Assembly (NCBI GenBank): GCA_964565665.1
Contig: CAZMFZ010000010.1
Coordinates: 1 to 45,957 of the forward strand
Reading direction: 5' to 3'
DNA: 45,957 nucleotides
Source: CAZMFZ01 sp964565665
GTDB lineage: Bacteria > Bacteroidota > Bacteroidia > Cytophagales > UBA9547
Shown: piece after piece, positions 44,004 to 45,957 of the stretch
Layout of the letters: every line of letters starts with the position of its first letter
Numbering within the stretch: the first letter of the stretch is position 1
Translations under genes and position numbers: made by a program
Notes under the pieces: generated by a model
Told to the model about the DNA's origin: nothing
Seen by the model: only the letters and a program-made list of their open reading frames with translations
Databases searched by the model: none

Positions 44004-45395
44004 ATGACTACAATAATTATCCTTTCGCTTGCCGGACTTTTTTCAATGATTGTCGGGCTTTTCAAAGTGAATGAAAAACTGGTTTTGGGCCTACTGATAG
44101 TGGCTTTATTGGCTGGAGCGGGTGTTCTTTTCAGTGATTGGGATTCGAAATATACGTATTTCAATGATATGGTGTATTTCGATAATTATGCCATTGCTTT
44201 TAGCATCGCATTGATTTTGGTTACCTTAATCATTTTTTTATTGTCAGAAATTCATTTTCAACAAGTGAAGGAGTATGTGACCGAGCAATATGCTTTGGTG
44301 ATATTTTCGCTCATAGGCATGATTATTATTGTTTCATTCGACCATTTGGCCATGCTTTTTGTAGGAATCGAAATCATGTCAATACCACTTTATATTCTTG
44401 CAGGAAGCAATAAAAAGGAACTTGCTTCTAATGAAGCTTCATTAAAATATTTTTTGATGGGTTCTTTTGCTACTGGTTTGCTGTTAATGGGCATCACTTT
44501 GATATATGGAGCTACGGATAGTTTTCATTTAGAGAAAATAGCATCCTCTATTGTAAGTAATAAGGATTTGGTAAAAGACCCAGTGATGATTGGCGGATTG
44601 CTACTGGTATTGATTGGTTTGGGATTTAAAGTATCTGCTGCTCCTTTTCATTTTTGGGCTCCTGATGTATACCAAGGTTCGCCTACTTGGGTTACCAGTT
44701 TTATGAGTACAGCAGTGAAAGTGGCAGGGTTTGCAGCTTTTTTTCGTCTATTTCATGTCTGTTTTATGCCTTTGAGCGAAGTTTGGATAGGTATTGTAAG
44801 TGTGCTAGCGGCAATTACTATTACCATTGGCGGGGTTTCTGCAGTATTTCAGACAAGCTTAAAAAGAATTTTGGCTTATTCGAGCATATCTCATGCGGGT
44901 TATATGCTCATTGTTTTCATCATAAACCCTGAAAACGCGGGCAATGTGTTGTTGTTTTATGGCATAGCATATTCAATAGCTTCGATAGTGGCATTTGCGG
45001 TAATTGGGGCAGTAGAAAAAATAACAGGTAGCGATAGCATAGATTCTTTCAACGGATTGGCAAAATCAAATTTATCATTGGCGTTTTTTATTACTTTGTC
45101 TATGATTTCACTGGCTGGTATTCCGCTTACGGGAGGCTTTTTCGCTAAGTTTTATATACTTTCTTCAGGAATAGAGGCAGGTTATTTATGGTTGATATTG
45201 ATAGCCATTGTAAATGCAATCATTGGTATTTACTATTATTTCAAAGTGGTAATAGCTGTATTTTTCAAAGAAGATGCCAAAGATTTGCTTTCCACAGTAA
45301 CAGTAAGCAGACTATTTTATTCTATTTTAATTATCTGCTCCATTATCACCCTTCAGTTGGGCTTGTTTCCCGATTTGATTTATTATTTGTTTTAA
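44004..45395 (+). CDS. nuoN: NADH-quinone oxidoreductase subunit N
   Basis: Third antiporter-like Complex I subunit, 463 aa with about 14 membrane helices. Family blocks: MLFVGIEIMSIPLYILAGSNK (conserved Glu), LKYFLMGSFATGLLLMG, AAPFHFWAPDVYQGSPTWVTSFMSTAVKVAGF, and AYSSISHAGYML. ATG 44004. It ends the nuo run; no further respiratory gene follows in the window and no strong terminator is visible directly after the stop. Confidence 0.95.
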   Translation: MTTIIILSLAGLFSMIVGLFKVNEKLVLGLLIVALLAGAGVLFSDWDSKYTYFNDMVYFDNYAIAFSIALILVTLIIFLLSEIHFQQVKEYVTEQYALVIFSLIGMIIIVSFDHLAMLFVGIEIMSIPLYILAGSNKKELASNEASLKYFLMGSFATGLLLMGITLIYGATDSFHLEKIASSIVSNKDLVKDPVMIGGLLLVLIGLGFKVSAAPFHFWAPDVYQGSPTWVTSFMSTAVKVAGFAAFFRLFHVCFMPLSEVWIGIVSVLAAITITIGGVSAVFQTSLKRILAYSSISHAGYMLIVFIINPENAGNVLLFYGIAYSIASIVAFAVIGAVEKITGSDSIDSFNGLAKSNLSLAFFITLSMISLAGIPLTGGFFAKFYILSSGIEAGYLWLILIAIVNAIIGIYYYFKVVIAVFFKEDAKDLLSTVTVSRLFYSILIICSIITLQLGLFPDLIYYLF

Positions 45396-45703
45396 AGGTG
45401 GCCAAGTTCCGTTGGTAATATTTTTTGTTAAAGGCTAAAGCCTAAACGAACGTGATGTGGTATTGGATTTAGACAACTCAATACTCTTTAAATATTCCTT
45501 AATTAGTTAGTAGGATTATTGGGAAACGCTTGATTTACAAACAAATAGACCGCTAATGCTTCAATGTATGCTTAATGATATTGACACCTGATTAAAATTA
45601 AATTTTGATTATTGAATAATATTTGTAATATTTGAAGAGTATTTGCAAAATAGCCTTAAACATTATGTACTCATCAATATTTAACAATCTACTTATAAAT
45701 AAA
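45396..45703. other. intergenic region without recognised gene
   Basis: About 308 bases, AT-rich. It holds only a short hairpin (ggct/agcc around 45434-45443) soon after nuoN and several near-matches to TAnnTTTG around 45615-45650 that could belong to the following gene. No ORF or repeat is supported. Confidence 0.5.
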
Positions 45704-45957
45704 ATGGGGGGGGGTAATTCTTGCTGCTTTACTCCTTAGCCAATCGCTTTCAGCCCAATGGACTACTAATACCAGTGGGGGCGAATGTATTTCTTTTAAT
45801 TGTGCGGGTGGTGGCCGTATTGGTACTAATTCATATGTAATAGGCCCTTTTACTTCTACTAATAATAGCCAAGCTGGTGGCACTTTCCCACCACCTGCCA
45901 CTGGCGACTATTGGTATATCAATTGCGCTTGCATACAATCAAACCCTTTAATAAAAA
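45704..45957 (+). CDS. start of a secreted protein, out of frame as written (partial)
   Basis: ATG 45704 is followed directly by G residues; the written frame stops at 45737-45739. One G fewer puts the ATG in frame with an open reading frame running to the window end: M-G-G-VILAALLLSQSLSAQ, a signal peptide with an AQ cleavage site typical of this phylum, then a Ser/Thr/Asn/Gly-rich segment (WTTNTSGGECISFNCAGGG) with several Cys. In the open frame no other start codon lies after the stop at 45696-45698, so this ATG is the only candidate. Probably a large surface or exported protein; family unknown because only about 75 residues are visible. Could also be a sequencing indel. Confidence 0.6.
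45706..45714 (+). repeat. homopolymeric tract of nine G
   Basis: Nine consecutive G, the first being the third base of ATG 45704. In this AT-rich sequence such a run is exceptional. Eight G would open the downstream secreted-protein frame, nine closes it. The position inside the first codons is that of known slipped-strand phase-variation tracts. Confidence 0.85.

Noticed and set aside
1..45957. CRISPR array, tRNA or rRNA genes, integrase or attachment sites
   Set aside because: Looked for and not seen: no spaced repeats, no cloverleaf I could fold by eye, and no rRNA-like stretch. Rare or divergent RNA genes could have been missed without a covariance search.

Overview
The window reads as a chromosomal segment of an AT-rich member of the Bacteroidota. 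The evidence is a fused murF-alr gene, a GldJ/GldK-type lipoprotein, DUF6134 and DUF6157 family proteins, a DUF4369/DUF5106-type thioredoxin lipoprotein or periplasmic protein, near absence of Shine-Dalgarno sequences, and several matches to the phylum's TTG-N19-21-TAnnTTTG promoter. I cannot place it below phylum with confidence. All calls come from reading the sequence; no database search was run.

Layout. 1-4161: a short tandem repeat, pfkA, a retropepsin-like protease, pdxJ and rpoN. 4341-5994: two broken genes (Rpn-type nuclease and EamA transporter). 5936-9401: radC, rnhB, a NUDIX hydrolase, and a STAS protein with ribonuclease Z. 9441-17032 (minus strand): thioredoxin-like protein, yidC, an orphan secreted protein, pyrG and a GldJ-like lipoprotein. 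17215-21084 (minus strand): a small DUF6134/winged-helix pair, then fumC flanked by two toxin-antitoxin modules, each with a frameshifted toxin. 21216-25469: a giant soluble hybrid histidine kinase. 25728-29477: two glycosyltransferases, an SDR, an EVE-domain protein and a small membrane protein. 29556-38064: murI, a candidate small RNA, acyl-CoA dehydrogenase, murF-alr, two small proteins and sppA. 38191-40159: wreckage of an IS701-like transposase and of a Clp-fold serine proteinase. 40176-45395: nuoK-L-M-N, the end of a Complex I operon whose earlier genes are not here. 45704-end: start of a secreted protein put out of frame by a run of nine G.

How it fits together. Most intact genes are housekeeping: glycolysis, nucleotide synthesis, peptidoglycan precursors (murI, murF-alr), envelope biogenesis (yidC, sppA, GldJ-like, glycosyltransferases) and respiration (fumC, nuoKLMN). 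Damage is confined to accessory genes: rpn, eamA, hepT, parE, transposase and proteinase. About twenty long core genes are free of frameshifts, which argues for real gene decay rather than poor sequence quality.

The most interesting signals are: the G9 tract directly after the start codon of a secreted protein (possible phase variation); toxin-specific inactivation in both toxin-antitoxin loci; a predicted leaderless pyrG transcript; a candidate ~170-nt small RNA upstream of murI; and the separation of nuoKLMN from the rest of Complex I by mobile-element debris. I did not find a clearly novel multi-gene system.
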